Below are positions 62,616 through 64,000 of a stretch of 64,000 bases of DNA, in pieces (the first letter of the stretch is position 1; each line of letters opens with the position of its first letter). The notes beneath the pieces are model-generated. The model did not search any database. It was given only the letters and a program-made list of their open reading frames with translations, and was not told where the DNA came from. Source of the stretch: AP-15 sp035503615 (lineage in GTDB: Bacteria; Pseudomonadota; Alphaproteobacteria; ATCC43930; CGMCC-115725); contig DATJTI010000071.1 of NCBI GenBank assembly GCA_035503615.1, positions 1 to 64,000 on the forward strand, written 5' to 3'. The position numbers were made by a program, and so were the translations under genes.

Positions 62616-63419
62616 TCAGCGGTCCTGCCATTGCGGGGTGCGCCGGGCGAGAAACGCGTCGATGCCTTCGCCGGCGTCGGCCGCCAGCATGTTCGTGGTC
62701 ATGATCTCGGCGGCATAGCGATAGGCGGATGCGAGGTCGAGCTCGGCCTGCCGGTAGAACGCCTCCTTGCCGATCGCCACGGTAAAGGCCGATTTGGCGG
62801 CAATCTGCCCGGCCAAAGCGTCAACCGCCGCGCGCAATTCGCCGCCGGGAACGACGCGATTGACGAGGCCGATTTCGCGCGCCCGCGCCGCGCCGATCAG
62901 TTCGCCGGTCAGCAGCATCTCCATCGCCGCTTTGCGCCCGACCGCGCGCGACAGCGCCACCATCGGGGTCGAGCAGAAGAGGCCGATATTGACGCCGGGG
63001 GTGGCAAAGCGCGCCTCCTCGGCGGCAATCGCCAGGTCGCAGCTGGCAACGAGCTGACAGCCGGCGGCAGTCGCGACCCCGCGCACCTCGGCGATGACCG
63101 GCTTTGGCAGCCGCACGATCGCCAGCATCAATTGGCTGCATTGCGCGAAGAGCCGCTCGTAGGTTTCGCGCCGGCGGTCGGCGCGCAGCTCGCGCAAATC
63201 ATGGCCGGCGCAAAAGGCCAGGCCGGCACCGGCGATAACCACCACCCGCACCCCCTTGTCGGCAGCGGCACGCGCGAGGGCGTCGATCAGCGCCGCCATC
63301 AGCGCCGCCGAGAGGGCGTTGCGCGCCTGCGGCCGGTTCAGCGTCAGCCGCAACACCGCGCCCTCGCACGCTTCGAGCAGCAACGGGGTGTCCTCGCCCG
63401 GCCTCGGCATCGCCGTCAT
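62616..63419 (-). CDS. Enoyl-CoA hydratase/isomerase family protein (ECHDC3-like)
   Basis: A 267-residue crotonase-fold protein. CoA and oxyanion motifs are AGLAFCAGHDLREL (about 67-80) and EVRGVATAAGCQLVASCDL (about 108-126). The catalytic-Glu region instead reads FATPGVNIGLFCSTPMVAL, which resembles the ECHDC3-type paralogue that lacks both crotonase glutamates. It may therefore act as a hydrolase or have another role. GAAGGTG lies seven bases before the ATG at 63419. The gene is divergent from the Rieske oxygenase and upstream of the exported protein gene. Confidence 0.85.
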   Translation of the reverse strand: MTAMPRPGEDTPLLLEACEGAVLRLTLNRPQARNALSAALMAALIDALARAAADKGVRVVVIAGAGLAFCAGHDLRELRADRRRETYERLFAQCSQLMLAIVRLPKPVIAEVRGVATAAGCQLVASCDLAIAAEEARFATPGVNIGLFCSTPMVALSRAVGRKAAMEMLLTGELIGAARAREIGLVNRVVPGGELRAAVDALAGQIAAKSAFTVAIGKEAFYRQAELDLASAYRYAAEIMTTNMLAADAGEGIDAFLARRTPQWQDR

Positions 63420-63510
63420 CGCTGCACCTTCGCCCTTGCTTGCCCGCCGTCGAATCGCGACTGTCACGCCGCCGCCCGATCGCGGCAACTGGTATTTAAG
63501 GGGAGCGAGC

Positions 63511-64000
63511 GTGGAGGATAGCGCCGCGCCATTGCGGGAGGCGTGGTATTACGCGGCCGCCGGGCGGCGGCTCAAGCCGGGGGCGATGCTGGCCAGGACC
63601 ATGCTCGGCGAGCCGGTGCTGGTCGGCCGTGACGCCGCTGGTGCGGTGTTTGCGCTGCGCGACCTCTGCCCGCATCGTGGCATGCCGCTCAGCGCCGGCC
63701 AGTTCGACGGCCGTGAGATCGAATGCTGCTATCACGGCTGGCGCTTCGCGACCGGCGGGCAGTGCATGGCGATCCCGGCGCTGGTGCCGGGTCGGGCATT
63801 CACCCCGGCGCGGGTGCGTGTCCGCCGCTATCCGGCCCGCGAGGTGCAGGGCAACATCTGGGTCTATTTCGGCAGCGATCCGGCCGCGGCACCGGAGATC
63901 CCGCTGGTCGACGGTTTTGACGGCGCTCGCCCACGGCTGATCGAGACCGTTGCGTTGGCCGCATCGATCGACCATGCCGTGGTCGGGCTGATGGACCCGG
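63511..64000 (+). CDS. Rieske oxygenase, N-terminal part (cut by window edge)
   Basis: At least 163 codons from GTG 63511, running open past the end of the window. GGGGAG lies five bases before the start. The Rieske [2Fe-2S] domain has DLCPHRGMPLSAGQFDG and CCYHGWRFATGG (about residues 53-80), which supply two Cys and two His ligands. The following SIDHAVVGLMDP, near the right edge, is the start of the mononuclear iron region of vanillate demethylase-like aromatic oxygenases. It resembles VanA-type enzymes more than the phthalate-type one at 52 kb. Electron-transfer partners may lie beyond the edge. Confidence 0.88.
   Translation, partial: MEDSAAPLREAWYYAAAGRRLKPGAMLARTMLGEPVLVGRDAAGAVFALRDLCPHRGMPLSAGQFDGREIECCYHGWRFATGGQCMAIPALVPGRAFTPARVRVRRYPAREVQGNIWVYFGSDPAAAPEIPLVDGFDGARPRLIETVALAASIDHAVVGLMDP

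Overview
The window is about 64 kb of very GC-rich, densely packed bacterial chromosome. Gene content points to an alphaproteobacterium. The strongest hints are an RNase P RNA of the alphaproteobacterial bacterial-A type, an Hsp20-Lon pair, a transaldolase/glucose-6-phosphate isomerase fusion within a pentose phosphate operon, a COG4111-type NAD regulator and many Rieske, crotonase and MFS genes of a soil or aquatic heterotroph. The Tal-Pgi operon resembles what is known from Acetobacteraceae and Beijerinckiaceae, but genus cannot be fixed from sequence alone. No IS element, prophage, CRISPR array or tRNA gene was recognised.

Layout. 0-9 kb: a small ribbon-helix-helix protein, rnpB with its promoter, a secreted beta-helix protein, an EamA exporter, an amidohydrolase, a DHA2 efflux pump, a beta-propeller protein and an alpha/beta hydrolase. 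9-12 kb: small heat shock protein, Lon, and a 35-residue basic protein. 12-17 kb: amidase, the queuosine genes tgt-queF-queG, and a lipoprotein. 17-21 kb: a surface-glycan locus, with a glycosyltransferase divergent from hddA-gmhA-(hddC-gmhB fusion), a three-gene route to GDP-D-glycero-D-manno-heptose. 21-28 kb: DoxX, ComM/YifB ATPase, a soluble histidine kinase, the NAD regulator, an isocitrate lyase/PEP mutase family enzyme, FolD and a small exported protein.

28-39.3 kb holds one long minus-strand operon read gntK-tkt-(tal-pgi)-gnd-zwf-rpe-pgl-rpiA-HAD phosphatase. It covers gluconate phosphorylation, the whole oxidative branch and nearly the whole non-oxidative branch of the pentose phosphate pathway, with frequent start/stop overlaps. 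39-45 kb: an anti-sigma-like membrane protein without its sigma-binding domain, a CNNM/CorC-type membrane protein, rpsD, typA and a PfkB sugar/nucleoside kinase. 45-64 kb is accessory catabolism: thioesterase, VOC protein, a two-subunit ThDP decarboxylase, MFS pumps, two Rieske oxygenases (one cut by the right edge), a GNAT, a methyltransferase, a NodB-like deacetylase, two crotonases and a CoA-binding protein.

Two signals are not explained by routine gene calling. (1) At 50358-50576 there is a complete SelT/SelW/SelH-family gene whose CxxU motif is encoded with an in-frame TGA at codon 11, followed at the expected distance by a bacterial SECIS-like hairpin; a standard ORF caller truncates or misses it. 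(2) At least eleven loci carry 2-4 tandem copies of different 15-18 bp units (one 32 bp), nearly always at gene ends or in intergenic DNA, sometimes extending the C-terminus or the signal peptide. This suggests a genome-wide habit of short tandem duplication.
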